DNA from: DATAUD01 sp036268455
GTDB lineage: Bacteria; Verrucomicrobiota; Verrucomicrobiia; Limisphaerales; Palsa-1400
Reading direction: 5' to 3'
Length of the DNA stretch: 64,000 nt
Assembly: GCA_036268455.1 (NCBI GenBank)
Contig: DATAUD010000121.1
Coordinates: 1 to 64,000, forward strand
Made by a program: the position numbers and the translations under genes. The notes under the pieces are model-generated. The model had not been told where the DNA came from, made no database searches, and saw only the letters and a program-made list of their open reading frames with translations. Positions 43,409 through 51,626 of the stretch are shown piece after piece (positions within the stretch are counted from its first letter, which is position 1; every line of letters starts with the position of its first letter).

Positions 43409-43927
43409 TTACTGCCCCGCCTTGCCCGTCAGCCCGGCCTTCTGCAACGCCGCAAAAACATCCGCGTCATTGAAGTCGCCGGTCACGGTAAACGACTCGG
43501 CGCCCTTTTGGGCCGTCTCGCCCGTCACGCCGGGAACGCCCATGACAGCTTGATGAACCGTCTTGACGCATTTCGGGCAGCAAAGATGAACGCCGTTCAC
43601 AGTCAAAGTTTGGACTTTCGCCCCCTTCGCTCCTGTGGTCGCGTCGATTTTGACGCTCGCGTCGCTTGATGTGCCAAAGAAACCGGCGCTGGTAAGGGCG
43701 TCCGCGACCTTTTGGGCGGTGGCGGTGTCCGGCGCTGTAACAGCGATGGTGCCCGCCGTCTTGTCGCAGGTTGCCGTGGCGCCATCCACACTGGAAACGG
43801 CTTTATTCGCGCCTTTGACGCAACTATTGCAGCAAAGGTGAACATTGGAAAGCGTGACCGTGACATCCGCCCGGCTCATGGGAGCGAGAGCGAGCAACGC
43901 GACTAGGGAGAACAAAAAGGTTTTCAT
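43409..43927 (-). CDS. Secreted protein with two heavy-metal-associated domains
   Basis: A 172-aa periplasmic protein: signal peptide (residues 1-20), then two HMA-like modules each with the same motif, HLCCNSC (C32, C33, C36) and HLCCPKC (C116, C117, C120). The metal site is CCxxC rather than the usual CxxC, which adds a ligand. Linker and helices match a ferredoxin-like fold (VKGANKAVSSVDGATAT and VKTVHQAVMGVPGVTGE). It may bind copper or another soft metal. It ends exactly where argS ends, convergently, and is divergent from a Cys-rich peptide gene. Confidence 0.83.
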   Translation of the reverse strand: MKTFLFSLVALLALAPMSRADVTVTLSNVHLCCNSCVKGANKAVSSVDGATATCDKTAGTIAVTAPDTATAQKVADALTSAGFFGTSSDASVKIDATTGAKGAKVQTLTVNGVHLCCPKCVKTVHQAVMGVPGVTGETAQKGAESFTVTGDFNDADVFAALQKAGLTGKAGQ

Positions 43928-44069
43928 AAAATTGGAGTTGGACTGGTACCGGCATTGAAATGTTCAATTCAGGTGACAACCGCAAAATAGTTATATCTGA
44001 CACGGGATTTGGTCAAGCGTAAATTTAATGGTGTTGCTATTCAAGGCGGTATTGAGCATAAAGAGCCGG

Positions 44070-44381
44070 GTGAAAAACAGTTCCCGAAAAATTCTTGCGG
44101 CGGCGGCAATGGCCGGTTTGTTGAGCGGCGTTTCGATGCAGCACGTGCGCGCCGATTCGGCTACGAATTCCATTCCGGGGAAAGTGGCGCCGGAGAAAAA
44201 AGCGCCGAAGGCGCATGGTTGCGCGGGGCAGAATGATTGCAAGGGGATTGGCGGTTGCAAGACCGACGGGCACGATTGCAAATTCAAGAACGCCTGCAAA
44301 GGCAAGGGTGGATGCGAGGTTACGGCCAAGGATATTGAGAATTGGCAGAAGGCGCAAAATACCCCAAAAAATTCAAAGTAA
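44070..44381 (+). CDS. Cysteine-rich secreted small protein
   Basis: A 103-aa protein. Starting from GTG 44070, MKNSSRKILAAAAMAGLLSGVSMQHVRAD is a good signal peptide; the frame also extends to ATG 44028. The mature part has repeated GCxxxxDCKGIGGC, DCKFKNACKGKGGC units with six or more Cys alternating with Gly and Lys, followed by a short helical tail. This recalls short Cys-rich metal-related peptides (such as the bufferin type, whose modifying MNIO enzyme is not in the window). It is divergent from the HMA-domain gene, so a shared metal-linked function is inferred. Confidence 0.72.
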   Translation: MKNSSRKILAAAAMAGLLSGVSMQHVRADSATNSIPGKVAPEKKAPKAHGCAGQNDCKGIGGCKTDGHDCKFKNACKGKGGCEVTAKDIENWQKAQNTPKNSK

Positions 44382-44407
44382 TTTCGAGTTTTTCAGGGGC
44401 TTTCCGT

Positions 44408-45820
44408 TTAATTCCGCTGCCATCCGCCTCCCAACGCTTTGTAAACCGCTACAAGTGCCGTAGCCGTAGCGGTTTGCGTTTGAGCCAGTTGGTCCTGCGC
44501 TTCCAGCAACACCCGTTCGGCGTCCAAAACCGTCAGGAAATCCGTGGCTCCGTTGTCGTAACGACTTTGGGCAAGGGAAGCGGCGGCTTGACTGGCTTTG
44601 ACTGATTCCGCCAGGTAATCGCGGCGGGCGCGGGTCTTTCCAAAGTCCACCAGCGCGTTTTCCGTTTCTTCGAGGCTGGTTAAAACCGTTTCTTCGTATT
44701 GCGCCAACTGTGAATTCGCCACGGCTTTGGAGGCGGCGATGCGAGAGCGGACGTGCCCATAGTCGAGGGCAGCCCATGTGATGCTCGGGCCGAAAGAGCG
44801 GGTGTCGGTGCCCGGGCCAGTCAAGTGAGTGATCGTGTTTGCCTCTAGGCCGATTGCGCCGTTGAACGTGACGCGTGGAAAAAGATCGGCTACGGCCACG
44901 CCAATCTGGGATGTCGCTGCGGCAAGATTTCGCTCGGCGGCGCGAATATCAGGGCGCCGACGCAGCAATTGGCCGGGATCACCAATATCCACAAGCTCGG
45001 GCAGAACGGGCATCGCGCGCGGTTCTTGAAGCTCGCCGACCAACGCCTCCGGTTGCTGGCCTGTCAAAACCGCGATCCTGTTGATGGCGTGGACGACGGC
45101 GGCTTCCACGGGAGGGATTTCCGCCAGTGTATTATTCAACTCGGCGCGGGCGCGCGCGACGTCGAGGTCGGTGCCGCTTCCGGCGTCGAGGCGGGCCTGG
45201 GTCAGCTTGAGGGTTTCGGTTTGATTGTTGGCGTTGCGGCGGAGGACGGCCAATTCATTTTGTGCGCCGCGCAATTGGAAATAATTCAACGCCACTTCGG
45301 CGGAGACGCTGACAAACACGTAGTTGCGGGCGCCCTCGGCGGCTTGAACGGCAGCGACGCTGGCGGCATACGAACGGCGGAGGCGCCCAAAAATATCCAG
45401 TTCCCATGTGGCATCAAAGCCGACGTCGTAAAGTTCCTGCTGGCGGGGTGTGCCGGAAAAATCAAAAAGGGCGGCTTCGCTGTATTTGGTATTGGTGTAG
45501 CTCGCAACGCCATCGACGACGGGAAGAAAATCCGCCTTGGCGCCGAGGCGCAACGCCCGGGCTTGCAGCAGGTTTGCGGTGGCAACGCGAAAGTCCAGGT
45601 TGCTCGACGCCGCCCAGGCGACCAGTTTCGTCAGTTCGTCGTCGTGGAACGAACGCCACCATTGGGCCACAGGCTCGTTGGTCGTGAAACCGCGTTGCGC
45701 GCCGTTTGCAAACTGGGGCGGAGCGGACGGTTGCGGCGGGTGATAATTCGGGCCGACGGAGCATCCGGCGGCGATCCACACGGCTGCAAACGAGATGATT
45801 GCGATGGGACGGATTTTCAT
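44408..45820 (-). CDS. Outer membrane efflux lipoprotein (NodT/TolC family)
   Basis: The outer-membrane channel of an RND pump (470 aa). Lipoprotein signal IAAGC (Cys 20), then two OEP repeats: WWRSFHDDELTKLVAWAASSNLDFRVATANLLQARA, the FDATWELDIFGRLRRSYAAS box and, in the second half, LLRRRPDIRAAERNLAAATSQIGVAVADLFPRVTFNG. It ends with AYKALGGGW-type VAVYKALGGGW. Its start overlaps the stop of the RND gene (ATGA), so it is the last gene of the tetR-mfp-rnd-omf operon. Confidence 0.95.
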   Translation of the reverse strand: MKIRPIAIISFAAVWIAAGCSVGPNYHPPQPSAPPQFANGAQRGFTTNEPVAQWWRSFHDDELTKLVAWAASSNLDFRVATANLLQARALRLGAKADFLPVVDGVASYTNTKYSEAALFDFSGTPRQQELYDVGFDATWELDIFGRLRRSYAASVAAVQAAEGARNYVFVSVSAEVALNYFQLRGAQNELAVLRRNANNQTETLKLTQARLDAGSGTDLDVARARAELNNTLAEIPPVEAAVVHAINRIAVLTGQQPEALVGELQEPRAMPVLPELVDIGDPGQLLRRRPDIRAAERNLAAATSQIGVAVADLFPRVTFNGAIGLEANTITHLTGPGTDTRSFGPSITWAALDYGHVRSRIAASKAVANSQLAQYEETVLTSLEETENALVDFGKTRARRDYLAESVKASQAAASLAQSRYDNGATDFLTVLDAERVLLEAQDQLAQTQTATATALVAVYKALGGGWQRN

Positions 45821-48800
45821 GCTTTTTTGCGGTCCGTGACACGGCGGATGACGTAATAAAAAATGGGCGTGAGGAAGATTCCGAAGAGCGTGACGCCCAG
45901 CATCCCGCTGAAAACAGCAGTGCCGAGCGCGCGCCGCATTTCCGCACCAGCACCCTCGGCGAGCAACAGCGGCACGACGCCGAAAATGAACGCAAAGGAA
46001 GTCATTAGAATCGGCCGGAGGCGCAGCCGACTGGCTTCAATGGCGGCCTCACCGCGTGTCAGGCCGGCGTCTTGGCGCTGGCGTGCAAATTCCACGATCA
46101 GAATGGCGTTTTTACACGCCAAGCCGACCAGCACGACAAATCCAATTTGCGTAAAAATATTGTTGTCCATTCCCCGCACCCAAATTCCGGCGATCGCGAA
46201 AAGCAGGCACATCGGCACGATGAGAATGATCGCGAGCGGCATCGACCAGCTTTCGAACAATGCCGCCAGCGTAAGGAAAACGAACAGGACGCAGAGCGGA
46301 AACACGAACTTCGCGGTATCACCCTCGAGGATCTCCTGCAAGGTCAATTCCGTCCATTCAAAACCTATGCTGGAGGGCAATTTTTCCCGGGCCACCTTTT
46401 CCATCGCGGAAATGGCTTCGCCGGTACTCACGCCCGGTCCCGGGTTGCCGGTGATTTCGGCGGCGGGATACATGTCGTAGCGCACGATGTGGTCCGGGCC
46501 GGTGACGCTTTGCACGTTGACCAGTGTCCCCAACGGCACCATCTGGCCCTGGCTGTTGCGCGTTTTTAGGTCGAGAATGTCGCGCGGCTCGCGTCGAAAC
46601 GCCTGATCCGCCTGCGCCGTGACATGGTAAGTGCGCCCGAAAAGATTCAAATCATTCACGTAAAGCGAGCCGAGATAGATTTGCAACGTGTCAAAAATGT
46701 CACTCAATGGCACACCCATTGACTTTGCCTTGATGCGGTCCACATCCAGATAAAGCTGCGGCGTGCTGGCGCGAAAAGTCGGGTAGGCGACCGTCACGGT
46801 GCCGAGTTTGTTGGCTTCCACCATCAGTTGCATGGCAGCGGCCTGCAAGGCTTGCAGCCCTGCGCCGCCGCGGTCCTGCAATTCCATCTTGAAGCCGCCG
46901 ACGACGCCCATGCCGTTGACCGGCGGCGGGGAAAAGACGCCCACAAACCCTTCCTGGATGCCGGCCAGCCGCTTGCGCAATTCGTTCGCAATGACATCAC
47001 CGGTCAATCCCTTTGGCGTCCGCTTTTGGAAATCATCGAGAATCACAAAAACTGTCCCGGCATTGGGACTGGCGCTCAGGCTGATCGGCGAAAGACCAGC
47101 CAAATCAATCGACGCCTTGACGCCGGGTGTTTCGCTCACAATTTTGCTCAAGCGATCCACAATCGCGTCCGTCCGCTCCAGCGACGCCGAATCGGGCAAC
47201 TGGACCGCGACGACGAGGTAGCCTTTGTCCTGCGGCGGAATAAAGCCGGTCGGGACTTTTTTGAAGCCGAACCATGTCAGCCCGATCAATCCAAGGTAAA
47301 TCACAATGACAACCGCGCTGACGCGAATCAGGCCGCGGATCGCGCGGCTGTAGGAATTCGTTGCCGCGCCGAAAAGGCGGTTGAAGCCGGCAAAGAATTT
47401 GCCGACGGTGCGGTCCATTATCCGGCTGAACAAATCGTGGCGCGCGCCGTGTGGCTGCAACAAAATCGCGCATAGGGCGGGACTGAGAGTGAGTGAATTG
47501 AACGCGGAAATCAGGGTGGAAAAGGCAATGGTCAACGCGAATTGCCGGTAAAATTGTCCCGATACCCCGGTGATGAACGCCGTCGGGATAAAGACCGCGC
47601 ACAAGACGAGAGCCACCGCGATGACGGCGCCGCTGACCTCATCCATCGCCTTGGCGGTCGCTTCGCGCGGAGGCAAGCCGAGGGCGATGTTGCGCTCGAC
47701 GTTTTCGACCACGACAATTGCGTCATCCACCACGATGCCGATTGCCAGCACCAATCCGAAGAGCGAAAGATTGTTCAGCGAAAAACCCGAGGCCGCCATC
47801 GCGGCGAACGTGCCAATCAACGAAACCGGCACCGCGAGCAGCGGAATCACTGAGGCCCGCCACGTCTGGAGGAAGAGCAGGACAACCAGCACCACCAGGA
47901 TCATCGCTTCGCCCAAAGTGTGAAGCACGGCGCGAATTGATTCCCGCGTAAACCCAGTCGTGTCAAAAACAATCCGGTATTCCAGCCCTGGCGGGAAACT
48001 CTTTTTGAGTGTTTCCATCGCTTCATGCACGGCGTCGGAGGTCTTGATCGAGTTGGAGCCGGGTAGTTGAAAGATTGCCACGGAAGCCGTGGGTTTTCCA
48101 TCCAGCTTGCTGTTCATGCTGTAATCCAGTGCTGCCAATTCCACTCGCGCCACGTCCCGCAGGCGCGTCACTTGTCCGTCCGCGCCCGACTTGAGAACGA
48201 TGTCGCCGAATTGGCGGGCGTCGGTGAGGCGACCTTCGGCGTTGAGGATGTATTGGAAACTCAGGCCGGGACCGATGGGTGGTTGGCCGATCTGCCCGGC
48301 GGCGACCTGAACATTTTGCTCGCGAATCGCATTGATCACGTCATCGGCGGTCAGATTGCGGGCGGCGATTTTCTCCGGATTAAGCCAGATTCTCATGCTG
48401 TAATCCCGCGCTCCGAAGATTATGATACTTCCCACCCCGGGCAACCGCGCGAGGGCGTCTTTGACGCGCAAGAACGCGTAATTGCTCACGTACACCTGGT
48501 CGTAACGCCCGTCGGGAGAAAAAAGGTTTACCACAAGGGTGATGTCGGGGGACTGCTTGGCAGTCGTCACGCCCAGGCGGCGGACTTCTTCCGGCAGTGT
48601 GGCTTCAGCGACGGCGACGCGGTTTTGCACCAGGACTTGCGCCTTATCGAGATCGGTCCCGATTTTGAACGTGATGGTCAGCGTCATGCTGCCGTCGCTC
48701 GCGCATTGAGCGGACATGTAAAGCATGTCTTCGACGCCGTTGACCTCTTCCTCGATGGGAGTTGCAACGGTGTCGGCGATGACCTGCGGATTCGCGCCGG

Positions 48801-48954
48801 GATAAGTTGCCTTGACCACAACCGTCGGCGGCACGACTGGCGGGTACTCGGCAACCGGCAATCTCACAACCGCCAGCAAACCGATCAAGACAATGACGAT
48901 CGACAAGACCGACGCGAAAATGGGCCGGCCAATAAAGAAGTGAGCAAATTTCAT
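45817..48954 (-). CDS. RND multidrug efflux transporter (HAE1/AcrB type)
   Basis: Inner-membrane proton-driven pump (1045 aa). It starts MKFAHFFIGRPIFASVLSIVIVLIG. The proton-relay acidic pair is D410-D411 in AIGIVVDDAIVVVEN, equivalent to AcrB D407/D408. Porter subdomains, two sets of six helices and the Asp/Lys region of helix 10 fit the hydrophobe/amphiphile efflux class. The open frame reaches 49056, but the ATG at 48954 matches the family and overlaps the stop of the adaptor gene by 4 bases. Substrates are likely antibiotics, detergents or dyes. Confidence 0.96.
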   Translation of the reverse strand: MKFAHFFIGRPIFASVLSIVIVLIGLLAVVRLPVAEYPPVVPPTVVVKATYPGANPQVIADTVATPIEEEVNGVEDMLYMSAQCASDGSMTLTITFKIGTDLDKAQVLVQNRVAVAEATLPEEVRRLGVTTAKQSPDITLVVNLFSPDGRYDQVYVSNYAFLRVKDALARLPGVGSIIIFGARDYSMRIWLNPEKIAARNLTADDVINAIREQNVQVAAGQIGQPPIGPGLSFQYILNAEGRLTDARQFGDIVLKSGADGQVTRLRDVARVELAALDYSMNSKLDGKPTASVAIFQLPGSNSIKTSDAVHEAMETLKKSFPPGLEYRIVFDTTGFTRESIRAVLHTLGEAMILVVLVVLLFLQTWRASVIPLLAVPVSLIGTFAAMAASGFSLNNLSLFGLVLAIGIVVDDAIVVVENVERNIALGLPPREATAKAMDEVSGAVIAVALVLCAVFIPTAFITGVSGQFYRQFALTIAFSTLISAFNSLTLSPALCAILLQPHGARHDLFSRIMDRTVGKFFAGFNRLFGAATNSYSRAIRGLIRVSAVVIVIYLGLIGLTWFGFKKVPTGFIPPQDKGYLVVAVQLPDSASLERTDAIVDRLSKIVSETPGVKASIDLAGLSPISLSASPNAGTVFVILDDFQKRTPKGLTGDVIANELRKRLAGIQEGFVGVFSPPPVNGMGVVGGFKMELQDRGGAGLQALQAAAMQLMVEANKLGTVTVAYPTFRASTPQLYLDVDRIKAKSMGVPLSDIFDTLQIYLGSLYVNDLNLFGRTYHVTAQADQAFRREPRDILDLKTRNSQGQMVPLGTLVNVQSVTGPDHIVRYDMYPAAEITGNPGPGVSTGEAISAMEKVAREKLPSSIGFEWTELTLQEILEGDTAKFVFPLCVLFVFLTLAALFESWSMPLAIILIVPMCLLFAIAGIWVRGMDNNIFTQIGFVVLVGLACKNAILIVEFARQRQDAGLTRGEAAIEASRLRLRPILMTSFAFIFGVVPLLLAEGAGAEMRRALGTAVFSGMLGVTLFGIFLTPIFYYVIRRVTDRKKA

Positions 48955-50132
48955 TGGGTCAATGAAGCTGTTGTGTTCGTCGCGTCCGCAGTGGTTCGGG
49001 TCGCGGCAACCTTCACGCCTGGACGGATTGTCATCAGGCCGTTGATGACAACCCAATCGGCGGACTTAAGGCCGGAGCGGACGATGCGCATGCCATCGAT
49101 CAGCGGCCCGAGCATCACCGGGACGTATTGGACGGTGTCCTTGTCGTCAACAACAAACACGAACTTCTGGCTCTGGTCCGTTCCGACCGCGAGATCGGGA
49201 ATGAGAAGCGCGGGATATTTTGAGGAACCGGGAACACGCGCTCGCGCAAAGAAACCGGGTTGCAGAATGCGGTCGGGATTCTCAAACAAGCCGCGCACTT
49301 CCAGCGTGCCCGTCTGCGAATCGACATGGTTATCGACGAAATCGAGCAGGCCCTTGTGGGGGAAGCCGGTTTCATTGCCCAACTCGATTTCGCAGGGAAC
49401 TTTTCCGCCGTTGAGGCTGGCCTCCTTGCCTTCGCGCGCGAGTTTTTGATATTTCAAAATCGCTCCTTCGTCCGCGTCGAAGTAGCAATAAATCGGGTCC
49501 ATCGAAACGATGGTCGCCAGCACTGAGGACTCACCCTGGTTGGCGTTGACCAGGTTGCCGACGGTCATCATTTTGCGCCCGATCCGGCCAGAAATGGGGG
49601 CGGTGACGTGGGTGTATTCCATGTTCAACTTCGCCATCTCCACGGATGCTGCGCTGGATTGGATTGCGGCGGCAGCTTCACGTTCGGCCTTTGCGCGGGA
49701 ATCGGCTTCCTCCTCGGAAATCGCCTTGGCTTTCAATAGCCGTTGCGCGCGGGTCATGTCATTGCTGGCCAATTCGAACCTTGTCTGGGCCTCGGCCAAT
49801 TCCGCCTGCGCCCGGTCCAAGTCGGCCTGGTAAGGACGCGGGTCAATAACAAAAAGCAAGTCGCCCTGTTTGACCTCGGCGCCGTCTGTGAAATGGATTG
49901 AGTCCAGATAGCCATTGACGCGCGCACGGACCTCGACTGAGGCAACCGGCTCGATCCGGCCCTGGTATTCGTCCCATTCCGTGACTTCTTTGGAAATAGG
50001 TTGGGTGACAGTCACCGCGGGTGGCGGGGGAGCGGCTTCCGCTCCGCCCGACGCCGGCTTTTGGCAGCCGGTCAAAAGAAGGCCCGACGCGACGGCCAGG
50101 AGAACCGCATTGAATTGTATTCGTATTTGCAT
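48951..50132 (-). CDS. RND efflux membrane fusion protein
   Basis: The periplasmic adaptor (393 aa from ATG 50132; another ATG at 50147 overlaps an operator-like motif, so 50132 is preferred). Lipobox LLLTGC (Cys 23) is followed by the lipoyl/barrel-sandwich half VEVRARVNGYLDSIHFTDGAEVKQGDLLFVIDPRPYQADL, an alpha-hairpin (about 100-170) and PISGRIGRKMMTVGNLVN, then the beta-barrel and membrane-proximal domains. It links the pump and the outer-membrane channel. It lies between tetR and rnd in the operon. Confidence 0.95.
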   Translation of the reverse strand: MQIRIQFNAVLLAVASGLLLTGCQKPASGGAEAAPPPPAVTVTQPISKEVTEWDEYQGRIEPVASVEVRARVNGYLDSIHFTDGAEVKQGDLLFVIDPRPYQADLDRAQAELAEAQTRFELASNDMTRAQRLLKAKAISEEEADSRAKAEREAAAAIQSSAASVEMAKLNMEYTHVTAPISGRIGRKMMTVGNLVNANQGESSVLATIVSMDPIYCYFDADEGAILKYQKLAREGKEASLNGGKVPCEIELGNETGFPHKGLLDFVDNHVDSQTGTLEVRGLFENPDRILQPGFFARARVPGSSKYPALLIPDLAVGTDQSQKFVFVVDDKDTVQYVPVMLGPLIDGMRIVRSGLKSADWVVINGLMTIRPGVKVAATRTTADATNTTASLTQ

Positions 50133-50139
50133 GTTATAA

Positions 50140-50162
50140 GTGAACATTTGCTAACTTGTCAC
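50140..50162. promoter_or_regulatory. TetR operator-like site before the efflux adaptor gene
   Basis: The sequence GTGAACATTTGCTAACTTGTCAC has outer GTGA/TCAC symmetry and contains TTGCTAACTT (50148-50157), which is repeated exactly at 50888-50897 upstream of tetR. It sits between the tetR stop and the adaptor gene. Confidence 0.5.
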
Positions 50163-50166
50163 GGCA

Positions 50167-50868
50167 CTAGGAATCGAAGAACAGGCCGAGGACCTTGGGA
50201 TTGTAATAGGTGTCAATCGCCTTGCGAGTCATGCCCATTCCCAGCAGACTGAACCAGACCGCCTGGTTGACGAGTTCCTCGCGGCGCGCCTTGTAGTTGA
50301 TCGCCGGTTTTGCGGGCAAATAGGCCAGAGCGATCCATGCCGCCAGATGATGCGCAAAACGGGCGCTGTTGCCATGCGTGAGAGGGGTTCGCACGGCGTC
50401 GCCGCTGCCCACCGCGGCGTTGAGGCAAGCTTCAATCCGTTCGCAAAAGCCTTCGAACCTGGTTTGATACATCAAGCGGGCGAAAACGCCGTCTTCAAGA
50501 AAGCTTTTAATCATCAGGCGCTGCCTCGTATCCCACTCGATGGAGCCGGCTGGTTTTCCGAGGACTAAAACCCGGACGAGATAATAAACCAGATGGACAA
50601 GCGTCGAAGCCGAAGGTTCCAGTTCGGTGATGATCTGGTTGAACTTGCGGCCGGCGGGGTCTTTTCCCTGGCAGCAGAAGTTCTGGATTTCGAGGTAAAG
50701 GGCTTCCTTGCCCGGAAAATGCTTATAAAGGAGCGGTTCGGAGACGCCGGCGGCGCGGGCGAGTTCGCGAGTGGTGGTTTCGGCGTAGCCTTTGCGCGCG
50801 AAAAGGGGAAGGGCGGCCTTTACGATGGCCGTTTTCCGTTCCTGGGCTGTGAGGCGCGCCTTTTTCAA
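50167..50868 (-). CDS. TetR/AcrR-family repressor of the efflux operon
   Basis: A 233-aa regulator. The N-terminal helix-turn-helix domain is clear: AIVKAALPLFARKGYAETTTRELARAAGVSEPLLYKHFPGKEALY (about residues 14-58). The C-terminal ligand domain is not closely typed. The start is TTG at 50868; no ATG is available near it. It heads the efflux operon and is flanked by two copies of the same TTGCTAACTT element, so it probably represses its own operon and releases DNA when a pump substrate binds. Confidence 0.92.
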   Translation of the reverse strand: MKKARLTAQERKTAIVKAALPLFARKGYAETTTRELARAAGVSEPLLYKHFPGKEALYLEIQNFCCQGKDPAGRKFNQIITELEPSASTLVHLVYYLVRVLVLGKPAGSIEWDTRQRLMIKSFLEDGVFARLMYQTRFEGFCERIEACLNAAVGSGDAVRTPLTHGNSARFAHHLAAWIALAYLPAKPAINYKARREELVNQAVWFSLLGMGMTRKAIDTYYNPKVLGLFFDS

Positions 50869-50879
50869 GAGGGCGCAGG

Positions 50880-50895
50880 GTTAGTGATTGCTAAC
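50880..50895. promoter_or_regulatory. TetR operator-like palindrome upstream of tetR
   Basis: GTTAG (50880-50884) and CTAAC (50891-50895) frame a 6-base spacer, and the TTGCTAACTT element (50888-50897) matches the site at 50148-50157. It starts 12 bases before the tetR start codon and overlaps the last codons of rnhA. Confidence 0.55.
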
Positions 50896-51421
50896 TTAAA
50901 GTCAAGGGGAATTCGGATGGCCGCTCGGGAACATTCTTTGCCGTGAACTCCGCCAAAAACGCTTTCAACTGCTCGCGGTTGAATTCCTTCTTAATTTTTG
51001 CGATCTGTTCGGTCGCCAATTGGTCGCACCTTTCGTTCCCCACGTGTCCTGCGTGTCCTTTGAGCCAATGCCATTCAACCTTGTGTTTTGACACCGCCGA
51101 ATCCAGCGCACGCCAGAGGTCTTCGTTTTTTACGGGCTGTTTTGATTTCGTTCGCCAGCCATTGCGTTTCCAATTAAACAACCACATCGACACCCCGTTT
51201 TTCACGTATTCGGAATCGGTATAAAAATCCACTTCGCACGGCTCCTTGAGTGTGTTCAGGGCCTCGATTGCGGCCTGAAGTTCCATCCGATTGTTCGTCG
51301 AGGCCGGAACACCGCCGCTCAATTCTCGCGAATGTTGCCCGCACTCAAGTACCGCCGCCCAACCCCCAGGTCCCGGGTTGCCATGACACGCGCCATCAGA
51401 ATGAACGATTACTTTCTTCAT
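50891..51421 (-). CDS. rnhA: Ribonuclease HI
   Basis: Degrades the RNA strand of RNA-DNA hybrids (176 aa). Active-site residues are visible: D9 in VHSDGACHGNPGPGGW, E47 in NNRMELQAA, D69 in YTDSEYV and the final Asp in NERCDQLA, with the KGHAGHVGN loop just before it. The C-terminus is about 20 residues longer than in E. coli RNase HI. It is upstream of, and on the same strand as, tetR; its 3' end contains the tetR operator-like site. Confidence 0.95.
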   Translation of the reverse strand: MKKVIVHSDGACHGNPGPGGWAAVLECGQHSRELSGGVPASTNNRMELQAAIEALNTLKEPCEVDFYTDSEYVKNGVSMWLFNWKRNGWRTKSKQPVKNEDLWRALDSAVSKHKVEWHWLKGHAGHVGNERCDQLATEQIAKIKKEFNREQLKAFLAEFTAKNVPERPSEFPLTLS

Positions 51422-51479
51422 TATGTTTCGAGCGGCCAGATGAAAACAGGTTAACGGTTCTCGTCAATCCGAAAGATTC

Positions 51480-51535
51480 AATTTGGAACTCGGGAAATCA
51501 GGAAAAAGAATTCCTGATTTTATGAGTTCCAAATT
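51480..51535. repeat. Large two-step hairpin between the TPR gene and rnhA
   Basis: Outer arms AATTTGGAACTC (51480-51491) and GAGTTCCAAATT (51524-51535) and inner arms AAATCAGGAA (51495-51504) and TTCCTGATTT (51511-51520) give 22 base pairs around a GGG/TAT internal loop and a 6-base loop. It is not followed by a clear T-run on the minus strand. It may terminate the TPR transcript or be a small repeat element. The rest of the 205-base gap shows nothing. Confidence 0.65.
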
Positions 51536-51626
51536 TCCTTTTCCGGAACGGCTGAAAACTCCAATCTCTAAATCAAGAAAGGCGCTCGCGCAGGTGCGAA
51601 TTACGCGTCCTCAATTTTCCGGGGGG

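Noticed and set aside
44070..44381. Calling the Cys-rich peptide a bufferin (BufA)
   Set aside because: The composition is similar in spirit, but no MNIO enzyme or family-specific motif is present, so only a resemblance is recorded.
48067..49449. A 460-codon plus-strand frame opposite the efflux genes
   Set aside because: It mirrors two real genes with clear family motifs; its own product has none.
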